DNA of 64,000 nucleotides from Cynocephalus volans (GCF_027409185.1 NC_084469.1:78093918-78157917); one strand, 5' to 3'. Positions 10,791 to 23,279 are shown, numbered from the stretch's first letter. A program made the numbers and translations. Notes: generated by a model from the letters alone, not told the origin.

Positions 10791-11399
10791 TGAAAATTAC
10801 AGGTCTTCTATATTGTGGGTGAACTTTAAGAAAAAAAAAAAATTCAGTGGTTTCAGTAATTAGAAATATTGACCTAGGACATACTATGTGTCCAGCAAAG
10901 TACTAAACAATAAAACAGTCCACAATCAATACTTGCTTTGTGACATACTCTCAGCACATACCCACCGTTAGAGAAACTGAATGCATTAGACTAGCAGGTA
11001 GATCAACCAATAGGAAAAGCAATTTCCTTTGCAGCAGGAGAAACTCAGCCAAGTGCAGGAAAAACATTTAAAAATTCACTTATTCATTCCCCAAAGTCGA
11101 TTTCACCCTCAGATCTAAAGTTGTTTCATTTCTTCTGAAGAAATCCAGGCCATGGAGGGGACTATTTAAATTCAGGGACCCTCTTATCAGTTAAGATTAG
11201 GGCAACAGACTTGAACAGCAGTGAGTTAACAAACTTTCATTCAAGTAATTTTCAGCAGATAAGAGGATCTAGAAAGTTGAAAGTTGTTTTGCAGTTGATG
11301 CTAGGACAGCTTAAAACAGGAGACCTCCTGCCACCTGACTTCTCAAAAGTAGAAGCAACCTAAGAAGTAGTCTGGTTGAGATTCTGCTGGGACAGGTAC

Positions 11400-11575
11400 A
11401 AGGTGGAATTCTGTGTGGTCAAGGCAAGTCTTTAACCTCACCTAGCCTTAGCTTCCTTATTTATTAGTAAGACGGAGACAAAAATATTTTCCTTCTTTGC
11501 AGGGTTAATAATCTGAATCTTAGAGATGATATATATAAAATCATCACATACTAAGTTATCAGTAAATTATAGCTA
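11400..11575 (+). repeat. MIR
   Basis: 'gtcaaggcaagtctttaacc' followed by 'agccttagcttccttattt' matches the MIR core and 3' half. Confidence 0.65.
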
Positions 11576-11700
11576 ATTTTTCAAAGCCAGTTGAATAATT
11601 TTCAGACTTGTTCAAGTGGCAGAGCACCTTGAAGTTGCAGATCATTGTGATAGATTTTGTCAAATCATATAAGCCAGGAAAGTTTTTTTAGTAGCAAATA

Positions 11701-12363
11701 CAGTAGTCTCTGCCTACCTGTGGTTTCTCTATCTGCGGTTTTAGTTACCCACAGTCAACCATGGTCTGAAAATATTAAATGCAAAATTCAAGAAATAAAC
11801 AATTTATAAATTTTAAGTTGTGCTATCCTGAACAGCGTGATAAAATCTCATACTACCCTGCCCGAGACATGAATCATCCCTTTGTCCAGCATATCCACTC
11901 TATACACTACCAGCCATTAGTCATGGACATCGTCTGCTCCTGACACCCAACCATGGACATCGTCATGACTTGATAATCCAGGATCACCCAAAAGCAGATG
12001 ATTCTCCTTCTGACTTATTGTCAGAACGTCAGTAGTAGCCTAATGCTATGTCACAGCACCTACGTCATTCACCTCACTTCATCTCATCACTTAGGCATTT
12101 TATCATCTCACATCATCACAAGAAGGGTGAGTACAGAATGATAAGATATTTGAAAGAGGAAGAGACCACATCCACATAACTTTTATTACAGTATATTGTT
12201 TAATTGTTCTACCTTATTGCTACTTGTTAATGTCTTATTGTGCCTAATTTATAAATTAAACTGTATCATAGGCATGTATGTATAGGAAAAGGTACTATCT
12301 GAGGTTTCAGGCATCCATTGAGGGTCTGGGAACCTATCCCCTGCAGATAAGAGGGAACTACTG
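11701..12363. mobile_element. Tigger1-like non-autonomous DNA transposon, both ends intact
   Basis: Begins CAGTAGTCTCTGCC and ends in GGGAACTACTG, an inverted repeat pair, with TA on each side (11,699-11,700 and 12,364-12,365), the target duplication of Tigger elements. Interior words 'acccacagtcaaccatgg' and 'catgaatcatccctttgtcc' are familiar from Tigger1. At 663 bases it is far shorter than an autonomous element and has no transposase frame. Confidence 0.85.
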
Positions 12364-12365
12364 TA

Positions 12366-14340
12366 TGATTACATTGTCTATGAGCAACTTAATATCAGAA
12401 GTAAGAACACATCTGTTCACCAAAACAAAGAAAGAAAATTCTCCCAAACAAGCTATTGAACTGATAATGTGTCAGAATCTTCCCATAATATTTGTTGGTT
12501 ACTGATTTATGCCTGAAGTTAGAGCTACTAAGAATTGTAGGCAGACAAGCAACATTAGCCAAATAGAGAAAAGACATATATAGATCAGCTGCAGGCCTCA
12601 TAGAGTTTGCAAACCTCTGTTAATAACTAACACCTTACACTAGAGCTGACCAAGTAATCCAAAGATTTTCAAACTTTTTTGAAAGTAAGGAAACTCGTTC
12701 TTCAAAAGATTTTTTTAAAAAGATTTTTTGGCAGAAGCCCAAGATGTAACACACAGGAAAGCAGAAGCCCCAAAGAGAAAATAGAATAAAGGCTGAGCTG
12801 CCCTTCTGCAAGCCCTGGGATCCCCCACACTTTCCCACCCCTTGCAGGCATCTCTGAAGATTTCCTGGGCTTGGAGGGGAACATTTTGAAAACTCTTAAG
12901 TCCAGCCCCCACATTCTGCAGATAAGGAAATTAAAGCTCAAAGGGCTGAAGGATTTACCCAAGGTTGCACAGTAAGTTTGTCGGAGAACTGACTCTAGGT
13001 CCGAGGCCTATGACTTCTCAGTTCAGCATTTTCTCCTCCACCAGGACTGCTCAGACAATACTAGTTTCTCCAAAATAACCTATTGGTTAAATAGGTGAGG
13101 CAGAACCTTGGCAAAGAGGTCAACTTCATAAAAAATTTATCTTCTCAAACTGTCAGAATGATCAGATGTCCCTCCTTTACCTACCTTTCTTATCATGTTC
13201 TGTGCTATACCAAAATTATCTGTTTATGTCAGAGATCATATATTGCCTTGCACAGTATATTTAATTATCTTGAATTAGTTGCCAACATTAAAAAATCAGA
13301 ATACTTTGCCTAAAAATTTAGATTTCCAGCTTCTGCTGAAAAATGAGAAATTTTAGCAACATTGAACTCTCATACTCAATAGATAACAACCCCAGGAGTT
13401 GAGTAGAGGTGTGCATAGTCCAGTTTGTCACACTCCCCACCAGTCCCTATTGCATTATACCTGCTTGTGTCCATTACTGTCTGGTCTCTGCAGGAATCTG
13501 AGTTTGTTGACCCATGATCTAAAACTATGTCTATATAAGCATTTTTGAGAACTGAATTTATAGGAACAAAGGTAAACCTAGGATACAGATAGAGGGGACA
13601 ATTCTGAAATCTAATTTCAGAAGATGAGGCAAATGCCATCATAAATAATATTGCTTTCCCGTATTGATTAAGAAGCAAACTTTCAGCATTTCCTGATGCA
13701 TTTATTTTTCTGAGGGCTATTAAATCAACCACAGACTAGTAGGACTACGAGTCTCAGAACTGCTTTCCTGTGAGTCCCCATTTATACCACAACCTGCAGT
13801 ACAACTCCAAACACTCCTAGGCCACTCCCCCACCCCAGAAATATATCATCAAACCACACAGTAGCTTGTTTCCTGCACCCCCGTACACCTCACTCAGCAC
13901 TAGGGTTAAGAGGTACTGGCTGAGAACCCCAGGATCACTACCAGGCCTGGGCAACATGCGCATGCTATGAGAAATAGGAGCAATTCTTAAGAAGTAGCTA
14001 AGTCCTGCTTTCCAGCAGTGGCAGTCCAGGTTCTCATCTCATATTTTTCCTGCCTGCACTTCCCAAGATCTGTTATGGCCACATATATCCCCTCTTGTTC
14101 AATCACCTTAATCTCCTCCCATATTAAAACTTACAAAAGTATCAGATACACCAATTCACACAGAGGTTTTAATAGTTCATATCTGTATATTTTTATCTTA
14201 GCATTTTAACCTAAAAGCGTGTATTGCTAATAATAGAATTTTAGAGATCATGATTAGTTGATAAAATACATTTTGGAGATAAAAAAGCCTCACCCTCAAA
14301 TTATACTACAAAGGAGATTTATTACTTTACATGATGGACC
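12366..14340. other. Mostly unassigned, one MIR
   Basis: Apart from the MIR at 12,905-13,035 nothing is recognised. A 118-codon minus-strand frame at 13,376-13,732 has no domain I know and lacks splice or promoter support. Confidence 0.4.
12905..13035 (-). repeat. MIR, antisense
   Basis: 'gataaggaaattaaagctc' then 'acccaaggttgcacagtaag' is the antisense MIR core. Confidence 0.75.
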
Positions 14341-14344
14341 ACTA

Positions 14345-14660
14345 TTAAATCACCTTCACTCTTGCAGGATTTAGTTCAAATGCTACTCTCTCAATGAGGC
14401 CTTCCCTAAGCACCAGAAATTAAAATTGTGGCCCCCCTATCTCCACCCCACACTCTATAGTATTCCCTACTTTATTTTTCTCACTATCACTTAGCACCAT
14501 ATAGTATACTATGTTTTACTTATTTCTTTGTTTACTGTCTCTCTCCCTTCACTAGAACATAAGCTCCACAGGATAAGTTCACTGCTACATCCTCTGTGCT
14601 GTGATGGTACTTGGCCTACAGTAGGTACTCAATAAAGGTTTGTTAAATAAATGAACTTGT
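14345..14660 (+). repeat. L2 3' portion
   Basis: 'tgaggccttccctaagcacc', 'agaacataagctccacagg' and 'gtaggtactcaataaagg' appear in the expected L2 order, ending in 'tttgttaaataaatgaa'. Confidence 0.85.
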
Positions 14661-15739
14661 CATGCCCAAGCCCGGGTAACAAGATGATATTTATTTCAAT
14701 ATGTAACAGTCAGATGCAAAGTAGAACTTCTGGATTGTGTGATTGACTACATAATTTAAAGAAGTAGCTGAGAAGTTTTGATGTTGTTTTTCCTTTGTGT
14801 ATATATCTTTAGCACTGAACATACACATTCCTTTCCCAAATATTTTCAAGGATAAGACACATCCTTCCTCTTCTTCTTCCTCCTTTTTTAAAATGTAGAA
14901 TAGATGTAGGGTAGGCCATTTGGGAAGCAGGATGCTGAATGGAATGACCTTTTTTTTCCTTCAAAATGCTGCACTATAACCACACCATATGTATGATGGT
15001 GTGTGTGTGTGTGTGTCTGTGTGTCTGTGGCAGATGCATCTTTAAATAGATTATGAACCTTTCTTCTTTTCCTCTGAGCTAAAGAAGCTCAATGATAGGG
15101 TTCAATTTTTTTTTATCTGAAATGTGTCATAGTAAATACATATAATAAGTCCTAATTTGAGAAAGAAGAGGAAGACATTCCTGGCTACTTAACTCTACAG
15201 CACTGCCTTCCAGCTATCCTTTGGGAAATAGCTGTTTATCATTTTTTCATTGGTGTTTATGCCTTTTTACTAAGTTTCTTTGAATTCTCCAAACAATTCA
15301 CTTAGGAAACTTTTATTTCCCAAATACAAACATGAAGCTTGAACTTCTGGTTCAAGTATTCTAACCTGGCATCAAGGTCAGAACACAAACTGACTGATGG
15401 ATTCCAGACCAGTCTACATTCATGATGGCAACACATGTGCCATTTGTATTGGACTGACCAACATGCTGAGCAGAGTTGAAGCACGGGAGAACCATGAGAA
15501 ATAGATCACTTCAACATAGGAAAATTATCTATTCAGAAAAGTTCTTATCACTGTTGTGACCAGAGAGAGATATCACCAGTGAAAATTTAAGACCCTGAGC
15601 ATAGAAGATTAGGTCATCAACCCCCATATCAAAGAAGTGTAGAGTTAAGACAAGGCATGACCCTCCTTGTAAGTACCTGAACTTAATGAAACTTCGTGGA
15701 CATAGCCTCATAGCAGAACCTCAATTCCAGTCCCTATTA
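14661..15739. other. No recognised gene; (GT)n tract
   Basis: Contains a (GT)n microsatellite at about 14,997-15,029. No exon or repeat otherwise recognised. Confidence 0.45.
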
Positions 15740-16487
15740 AAAGTTGCAAACTATCCTATAGTATAACACACATACAAGGTTATTCTTTGCAGTAATGTTA
15801 GTATTGCTAAAAGTTTGGCAATAACCTAAGCAACCATCTTAGGGAACTGGTTAACCAAATTGTGGAACACACATACAATGGAATACAATAAAATCACTTT
15901 TAAAAATGAGAACATCCTTTATGAAATGAATAAGAATGATTTCAAATGAGAAAATCAAGGCTGGCCAATTAGCTCAGTTGGATTTGGTTAGAGTGCCACC
16001 TTGTAACATCAAGGTCAAGGGTTCAGTTCCCCTTGCTGATTATCCTCCAAAGAGGGGGAAAAAAAAAGTTAAGCTGTGGACTAAGAGTATACCATCATGA
16101 AAAAAAGATAAAACAAGAATATACACACACCACCATGTTTTCTTGTATATATATAAAATATCTCTGGAAGGATACATAAGAAAGTGAAATTATTGGCTGC
16201 TTCTAAAAAGAGCACTGAATAACAGGGGACAGGGTTTGGGGTAGACTCCTCACTGTATATCCCTTTGAATTTTGAACTAAACAAATGTAATTCCTACTCA
16301 AAATAAATAAAATTAATATTTTAAAGAAAAATAAAATTATATTAAACAAGATTTTAAAAATTAATTAGCCTTTCTTAATCTAGGAGGTATAGAGAAGGGA
16401 GTCAATTGTAACTTTCCTGCACCATTTCTATAGGATTGAATTTTTTTCAAAATAAAAATGTTAACTTAAAAAAAAAAAAAAAAAAAA
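15740..16487 (+). repeat. Old L1 3' end, split by a SINE
   Basis: 'ttgtggaacacacatacaatgg' and later 'ctctggaaggatacataag' with 'gaaattattggctgcttc' match old L1 3' sequences; an A tail closes the region near 16,487. The SINE at 15,959-16,068 interrupts it. Confidence 0.65.
15959..16068 (+). mobile_element. tRNA-Ile-type SINE
   Basis: GGCTGGCCAATTAGCTCAG followed by a small internal duplication ('ttggatttggtt'), 'catcaaggtcaagggttc' and an A tail. Confidence 0.85.
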
Positions 16488-16861
16488 GAACCCCTGCTCT
16501 AAGGTAATGAGTTGGGTGCCTCCAGCTAGAGGCTGTTGAGAAAGGAAAAGCACCCAAGATAATTTCCTTGCTTCAGAAGTATACTTATGTTGGCCTGACA
16601 GCCAAGTGCAGAGTGGAAATCTTGTCTTTGCTGCCATTAAGAAATGGATTTCCAACATTGGCAGTGCTGTTTCTGGCCATGCCATCAGAACCAGATACAA
16701 CCTTCTCTAACTGAAATACAACTCCTGTGTTGGTTAAATACATGGGGTAAAAAGAAAATGTCAGAGTTCACCCTTTTCCTCCAAACATTTCGGAGAGAAA
16801 TTAAAAGCAATCAAAGCTTAGATTTTAGAAAAATTTAAAAAGACAAAAAAAAAAAAAAAAA

Positions 16862-17031
16862 GGGGCTGACCCCGTGGCGCACTCGGGAGAGTGCGGCGCT
16901 GGGAGCGCGGCAGTGCTCCTGCTGGGGGTTCGGATCCTAGGATCCTATATAGGGATGGCCGGTTCGCTCGCTGGCTGAGCGCGGTGCAGCCGGTTACAAA
17001 AAGACAAAAAAAAAAAAAAAAAAAAAAAAGA
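16862..17031 (+). mobile_element. Dimeric SINE, variant sub-family
   Basis: First half carries the GC-rich block 'gctgggagcgcggcagtgc', absent from the dimer at 2267 but present at 2038. A 'cctatatagggatggccgg' link leads to a second half ending 'ggttacaaaaagac' and an A tail. Less diverged and CpG-rich, suggesting a younger sub-family. Confidence 0.85.
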
Positions 17032-17204
17032 AAAATTCCCTTGGCTGACCCCTGGGAAGAGGAGCAGCCTCTTGAGGACTCATAGCAAACGAGGTGTTTC
17101 CTCTGTGCAGGCTCAGCAAGAATCTTGTGCAATGAAGCAGTTTATACCAGAGGGGAACTTTGGTGAGAAGGGAGGGACCTGGAGCAAGAAGTCGACATAT
17201 TTGT

Positions 17205-17645
17205 GTTTCAGTCCTGACTCTACGTCAACCCTTGTCATATGATCTTAGTTTTTTAAGCCTGAGTAGCCCCCTCCATAAAATGGAATCGTAATAGCTGCCT
17301 CACCTACCTTCCTGGGCTGTTGTGATGGAAGCATTTTTAAAACTATAAGGCACTAGAGACCAGTGTTAAGCTACTATATACAAGATAAAATATCCTTAGA
17401 TGATAATTATGAAGTTTTCAATCAGAAGAGCAAATGTGATCTTTAGGATCAGGCAGATCAGAACTTTCTATCCCTATCTGCCCATCTGTTGTGGGTGACC
17501 CAGGGTAAGTCCCCTAGCCTATGCCTTAGTTTCCTCACTGCGAAATGGGGTTAATGCTGTCTATTTAACAAGATGGCTATGACAATTAAGTAAAGCATCC
17601 CACATAAAGTGCTGGGCACATAGAGAACTCATAAGGATGAGCTCC
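17205..17645 (+). repeat. Two MIR copies in a row
   Basis: The first (about 17,205-17,395) shows 'cctccataaaatggaatcg'; the second (about 17,440-17,645) shows 'gggtgacccagggtaagtcc' and 'cctcactgcgaaatggggtt' and ends with 'gtgctgggcacatagag'. Confidence 0.8.
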
Positions 17646-17694
17646 CTTCCCCTGAAACTTGGGTAATGAATTGGTCTCAATCAAGGGACACTTC

Positions 17695-18230
17695 ATTCAT
17701 TGATTTGCTCATTCATCAAATTCTCTGTACTATCTGCACAATTTTTCTGTAAATCTAAAATTGTTGTAAACATAAAGTCTGTTAATTTAAAAGACATGTA
17801 TTGAGGGTAGAGAGTGTCATGGTTAGGAAGAGGGACTCTGGAGCTAGACTGCTTGGGTTTGAATCGTGGTTCTACCATTTCCTAGCTGGGTGACCTAAAG
17901 AATTTATGTGACGGATCTGTACTTCAGTTTTCTCATCTATATGCATTACATGAAATTTTTGCTGATAATATAATAATAATAATTACTATTAGGCATTGTA
18001 CTGAACAATGGGAATACTGTAGTGAACAAGGAAGTTTTGATCCCTGCTCTCCTGAAGCTTAAGCAAGGGGCTCTGAAATCACTTACAACATATCCCAAAT
18101 GTGGAAAAATTTAGGCCCAGAGAGACTCCATCAAGGCTACACAACTAGTTAGTGAGTAAGCACTAGTGAAGACCAACCAGAACTAGTGAGAGAGTTCCAG
18201 ATTGTCAACTGCTTTCTCCACTGCCTCATG
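17695..18230. repeat. L1 3' scrap, MIR, antisense L2 scrap and antisense MIR
   Basis: In order: an L1 3' scrap with 'ttctgtaaatctaaaattg' (17,695-17,795); a sense MIR with 'tagctgggtgacct' (17,805-17,960); an antisense L2 piece (17,985-18,065); an antisense MIR with 'ggcccagagagactc' (18,095-18,230). A dense pile of ancient repeats. Confidence 0.65.
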
Positions 18231-19184
18231 GAGTACAACCAGTATCACCCAGATGCAAACCTTCTGGAAAGAGCGCTGAAAGAACCAGAGTGGATTCCGG
18301 AAGTCAGTTGGAATTGGTCCAATAATTCTGTGCATTCCTGACCTCCACCCTCTTTCCATATTCCATTCCTTATGATATTGTCCTTGTCTGGCCTACCAGT
18401 GGATCTTTCTGCAAATTTCAGATTTGGAGTTCATGGTGGAGACCGCATGGAAATGCTCCCCTCAATCTTGCATTTTCATTTGTGCTTAGGAATCTTAAAT
18501 AAGAACTGAGGTTGGGTCTCTCAGAGACCTCCTGGGCAGGGGGCACACCCAGGTGTGGTGGGACCTAAACTGTGTACAATACTGGAGACTCTCTTTAGGA
18601 AAGGAATACATAATTATGAATTAAAAATTAGATACAAGGCTTTGGAAGGGAGGAATGTGAGTGAAGGGCCCTAAAGTTTAAGGATAGTAAGTTTCCTGGT
18701 AAATCCAGCTCTGTTCCTATAGGTGCCTAATTTTTGTCCTTTCTCCCTTCTTTCCTTCTATTCGTTTAACTTGCATCTACCCTACCATTTAGTAGTCACT
18801 GTGCACCAGGCAGTAACTTCATAAGTTTACATCCTGATTTAAAAATTGTGCTTTACTCCAATCTGAAGATTTTTATTCAAATTATGATAAATACACAGCT
18901 TTTCTTGATTTAAAGGAATAAAATGATGTATGACTAACAAGTGGGTGGTGTGTAAACAAGCTATATGGAGCTGTTTGTTAGATGTGGTAGATCATAATGT
19001 AGCCAGAGGCTACAGTTTTCTATTTACACTTGTAAACATCCAGAGGCAGGCTCTCCGATGATGGGCACATTGAGCACATACATACAATAATCCTCTCAGA
19101 AGGGAAGGGGGCATGTTTTAACCATCTAGAGAAAATGTTATATAGTTTTGAATAATTATATTATATAATTTTATTATATAATAT
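18231..19184. other. No recognised gene; AT-rich tract near the end
   Basis: No exon or repeat recognised. The (AT)-rich tract at 19,141-19,197 is of low complexity. Confidence 0.45.
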
Positions 19185-19360
19185 TTTATGTACATCATCT
19201 GATTTAATGCTCATACCATCTGATGTAATACCAGCACGGTCTCATTAAAATTCGCATATTACAGATCAAAGACTGAGGCCTACAGACTTGCCAAGGTCAC
19301 AGAACTACTAACTGGTAAAGCTGGGCTTTAAAGAATGACTCTAAATTTAGAGCCCTTTCT
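19185..19360 (-). repeat. MIR, antisense
   Basis: 'catattacagatcaaagactgagg' (split) then 'gccaaggtcacagaac' match antisense MIR. Confidence 0.75.
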
Positions 19361-19539
19361 AATTCAAAAGGAACTGAGAACTTCAGTTAATAATTGCTTT
19401 TTAAATGCTTGACGCCCAAGGATGGGGCTTAAAATTTGACTCTGAACACTTCTTTTTTAATCCCCTTTCCCATCACACTTCCATTATCCTCACATTCAGA
19501 GAACACAAATTCTGCACAGGCAGCAACTGCACAATGAAC

Positions 19540-20169
19540 CCTCAGACAAATAAATAGAGGCCATTTTGTGGATAATTTGGGGATGGGAACTTGTTCCTTG
19601 TCAGGGGGAGAGTTTTCTTCGGCTCACATTCTCCAGATGAATCACCTAGGTTTATGCCATATTTGCATAGCTTCTCACCTCTCCCCTTCCCGTGGACAGC
19701 AGTATCAGCCAGCCACAATGGCATATATCCTTCACCACTTCATCCCCAGCAGCCTGCTCAGGCAGGGCCTGGCACGGAGCTGCCTGCGCCAGAGAGGGAG
19801 GGGAGGACGCAAGCGGCTCCCAGTGGCTGTCAGCTTTCCCAGCTGACTCAACTCGCCACCCCCCACTGCCCCCGCCCCTCACACAGCCTCCAGCCTGCTA
19901 ACTTTCCATTTCCAGGCCTCTCGAACGTTCTGAAGTGGGAGCACCCCCTCCCGGTGCCAGGAGCGCCTCGTCTGCAGCCCAGGGCGGCCAGGGCACCATG
20001 CCCGCTGGCCTGGCGGGCCCTCTCCCAGGACAATTACTATCTGCTGTAATGGAGAGTTCGGAATATAGGTCAAGGTGCTCTCGGAAGGGCCCAGGGGAGG
20101 ATCACCTGACCGGGAGGGGTGTGACTCAGCGGGAAGAGAAGGGGAGGGGCGGAGCCAGGATCTCGCTGC
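19540..20169 (+). promoter_or_regulatory. GC-richer, promoter-like stretch
   Basis: Base composition shifts sharply from AT-rich flanks to GC-rich. It contains an AP-1 site TGACTCA (20,122-20,128), a GC box (GGGGCGGAGC near 20,146) and scattered CpGs, and no repeat that I recognise. It lies just upstream of the open frame at 20,170. Whether it is an active promoter or enhancer cannot be told from sequence alone. Confidence 0.35.
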
Positions 20170-20814
20170 ATGCGGGACCTGGAGGAGGAGGTCAAGTTGC
20201 CTCTGTCGGGCTCGTTGTCAGAGGTGGACAAAGAAGCTTCTGGAGACAGAAGGAAGGATAAAATGACCTCTGGTGACCTATCTAAGGTGGAATCCAAATC
20301 CACTCCCAAGCAGGCTGTCACTGTCAGTGTGGCTGAAACCACTCCCGGCTCAGACTGTCTTTGCGGCTGTGAAGACCTAATTAGCTGCCTCCCTCTCAAA
20401 GTGAGAAACCAAATGAACAGACTGCTCTTTGCTGCAGACTTCATCCACCCAGGCACCCTAAAAGAAACCAAAGCCACTGGTATATCACGCAAAGGCAACC
20501 ATCCCTATCAGAGGCAATTCCATTGTTTCCCCAAATTAATTTTGAATATGAAAATTACTAACCCATTTTTTTTTTACGGGTCCACACGGCAAGAGCCTCC
20601 TTTCAAGGGTTCGGCAGTTGCTGCTGTTGCTGGAACAGCAGCTGCTCTGTCTGAGCCTCACTTCCTCTGGCTCCAGCTGCAGGTTCCTCCCGGTCAAGCA
20701 GGGAGTTTCCTCCTTCTTGGGGCTCTCAGCCCAGGCCTTGCTAGCTGGCCACCCTCACCTCCCACCCCCAGCTGCTCACCACCCTCTGCGGGTAGTTCTT
20801 CTGGGACTCCCTAG
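20170..20814 (+). other. Unplaced 214-codon open frame, possible 5' exon
   Basis: The frame starts MRDLEEEVKLPLSGSLSEVD and its first ~77 codons are hydrophilic and acid/lysine-rich; a GTGAGA at 20,401 could be a splice donor after codon 77. The later part turns compositionally odd (a QRQFHCF stretch, then Ser/Pro-rich) and looks non-coding. No domain, signal peptide or membrane segment is visible. The start context has a purine at -3 but C at +4. I do not recognise it; it may be chance in GC-rich DNA. Confidence 0.2.
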
Positions 20815-20939
20815 TTCCATGAGTCAGAGCCAGGCTGGAGACAGACAGCAGGCTTCCTTTATTAAATCAGCCTCCTGGCCTGCACACCACAGAGGGAAGC
20901 TATAATTACTCATTTGGCCCAGCTCTGAGAACTGAGCCA

Positions 20940-21460
20940 CAGACGCTTGACTAGGAGGGATGGTTCCTGATTTCTGTGTTTATCTAGTGTACCCCAGTTT
21001 GGAAATCAGAATAACAGCCAGGGGTTAAGGACCTGTTGCACAAATGTCAGATATTTTGCATATGTAACAGGGTGCATTGGGCCTGGAAACCAATGTAGAT
21101 TCCTAGGAAAATTGCTATCTTAAAGCTGCCATGAGTTTTTTGTTTTGTTTTGTTTTGTTGTTTTTAATGTGGTCTGCCTTATTGTCAGAGTCATACTTGA
21201 GGCAGGCTGTTCATTGTTGATGTTGTTAGTTTATAGATAAAGAAAAAGGCAACAAAACGTTTCGGGTCTTAAGGTCAGGATGGTTTTATCCTTTAGGCAT
21301 TATAGACACAAAATCTCTGGCTTCCCAGATTTTCTACAGGCCTACAGAAAAGTCTGAAACCTGAAAAAAACAGTTGGCTCCAAAATAAAACCACAAAATC
21401 AATATAACATAGTCAATCTTCATTAACTGTTCAATTTAGTATTCATTGATTTAGTCACTG
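20940..21460. other. No recognised gene
   Basis: Contains a (GTTTT)n tract at about 21,135-21,165; nothing else recognised. Confidence 0.45.
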
Positions 21461-21464
21461 ATTC

Positions 21465-21735
21465 ACTCCATTCATTCATTCATTCTTGCAAGCATACGTT
21501 TATTCCATTCATTCAACAAATATTCGTGGAGCTGCTTCTCTGTGGTAGGCATGGTTATAGAAAACAGGGATACATAAGGATAAACCAAATTAATATTTAG
21601 ACAGAATTAAGCAGACAAATATTCCTGCCCTTGTGGATCAATAATAGACACAATAATAAGTAAATTATATGGTATGTTAGAGATAATAAGTATGAATAAT
21701 AAGATAAAATAATAGAGCAGGGCTGGGGGAATTGT
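21465..21735 (-). repeat. L2 3' end, antisense
   Basis: 'cattcattcaacaaatattcg' (split) followed by 'ggtaggcatggttatagaa' and 'ttcctgcccttgtgga' is the antisense L2 3' end. Confidence 0.8.
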
Positions 21736-22039
21736 TGGTACAGGAGGAATTCATAAACATCTCATGATATTTGAGAACAATTTGTAGGTTAGATCTCTTT
21801 CTCAGTGAGGGTTCTCAAGTCTGCAGATGGTTGCTGGGAAATTATAACCAATTATAAATAAATGAGTTACATTTGACTAGAGTAAAATTGAAAATCCTTT
21901 AAGCTTTGTTTTTAATCAAAATACGGGTGCATTTTAAACATATTTTATAGGAGATAAAAAGTAAAAGTGCCATGGCATTGGACCCTGCCTGTGGTTATGC
22001 GTAGGTGAAGGTACTTCATTCAAGAATTTATTAGGCACT

Positions 22040-22295
22040 TATATAATGGTTAAAGACTTAGGTGTCAGATGCCAAAGTTCAGATCCCGGCTCCATCATCT
22101 ACTGCTTGTGTGATTCTGGGACAGATACTTAGTTTCAGTTCCCCATCTACAAAATGGGGATAATACGGAACCAACCTTATAGGGTTTCTGGAATGATTAC
22201 ATGAGATAATAAAAGTAAAGGTGTTATTTAACCTAGCACTTGGCACTTAATAAGCACTCAATAAATGTTATCTATAATTATTGTGGTATTGTTGT
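22040..22295 (+). repeat. MIR, near full length
   Basis: Contains 'aagttcagatcccggctcc', 'ctacaaaatggggataatac' and 'cttaataagcactcaataaa', covering head, core and tail in order. Confidence 0.9.
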
Positions 22296-22479
22296 TGTTA
22301 TGATGAGGACAGTGATGATAATGATGAGGTGCCAGGCATGATGTTGGATACTGGGGACCTAGAGTTAAATAAGACAGTGATATGTTCCAACTGGGAGAGG
22401 TTTTACAAGCATACTGTGCTGCCTTAAATCCTCACAGCCCCCTTGCAGGGTGATCACCACTGTACCACTGACCATTGGA

Positions 22480-23150
22480 AATCATATTTGGAAAGTCAAT
22501 AAACAAAGAGACGACAATGAGATAGCATTTAATACCCTTACATTTGGAAAAAATTAAGAAATATGATAATACCAGCTATTGGAGAGGGTATGGATCAATA
22601 GGATCTTTATATGTTCATTGTTGGTGGGATTGTAAATTGGTAAATTCACATTACTTTCCAGGAGACATATATAAGAATGTTCAGCCCAGCATGTTTAAAG
22701 TAGTGGAAATCTGGTAACAACCTAAATGTCCATTGACAGGAGAATAAATAAATATACAAGAATCATAACAGAGCAGACTATAATATAGCAGTGAAAACAA
22801 ATGGGCCATAGCTATATGCTACAGTACAGATGAATCTTAGTAAGATAATATAAGAAAAAAGTACATCCCTGAAGGGTATATACAGCAGGATATTCTTTTA
22901 AGCAAGGAAAAAACAACAAATCTAAACAACATTCCACTTGGGAAAATATATGAAATAAAATTTTTTTTAGAAAAAAGAAAGGAATGGTAAACTTAAGATT
23001 CAGGATGGGGTGGGGAAGGCAAAGTGATAGAAGGGAGGAATACAAGGGAAGAATTTGCAGTGAGTTCACTATATTGTAAGCAAATAAACAAACAGATAAA
23101 TAACAAATAACCAGATGCAGGTTGTGCAAGGTCCTACTGAAGACAAAAGA
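22480..23150 (+). repeat. Old L1 3' portion
   Basis: 'acaacctaaatgtccattgac' (split), 'ttggtgggattgtaaattgg' and later old L1 3' words; heavily diverged, no frame. Confidence 0.7.
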
Positions 23151-23176
23151 ATATCATGAATCAAAGATTATGAATA

Positions 23177-23267
23177 GGCTGGCCAGTTAGCTCAGTTGGT
23201 TAGAGCACAGCCTTGTAACACCAAGGTCAAGGGTTCAGATCCCTGGCAGCTGCCAAAAAAAAAAAAA
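23177..23267 (+). mobile_element. tRNA-Ile-type SINE with perfect target duplication
   Basis: GGCTGGCCAGTTAGCTCAG to an A tail, bounded on both sides by the identical 14-mer 'aaagattatgaata'. A perfect duplication indicates a fairly recent insertion. Confidence 0.95.
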
Positions 23268-23279
23268 GATTATGAATAA

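Noticed and set aside
13376-13732. 118-codon minus-strand frame
   Set aside because: No domain, splice or promoter support; length is within chance for 64 kb.
23177-23267. tRNA-like sequences as tRNA genes
   Set aside because: A tails, target duplications and broken cloverleafs show these are SINEs; the same holds for the other copies.
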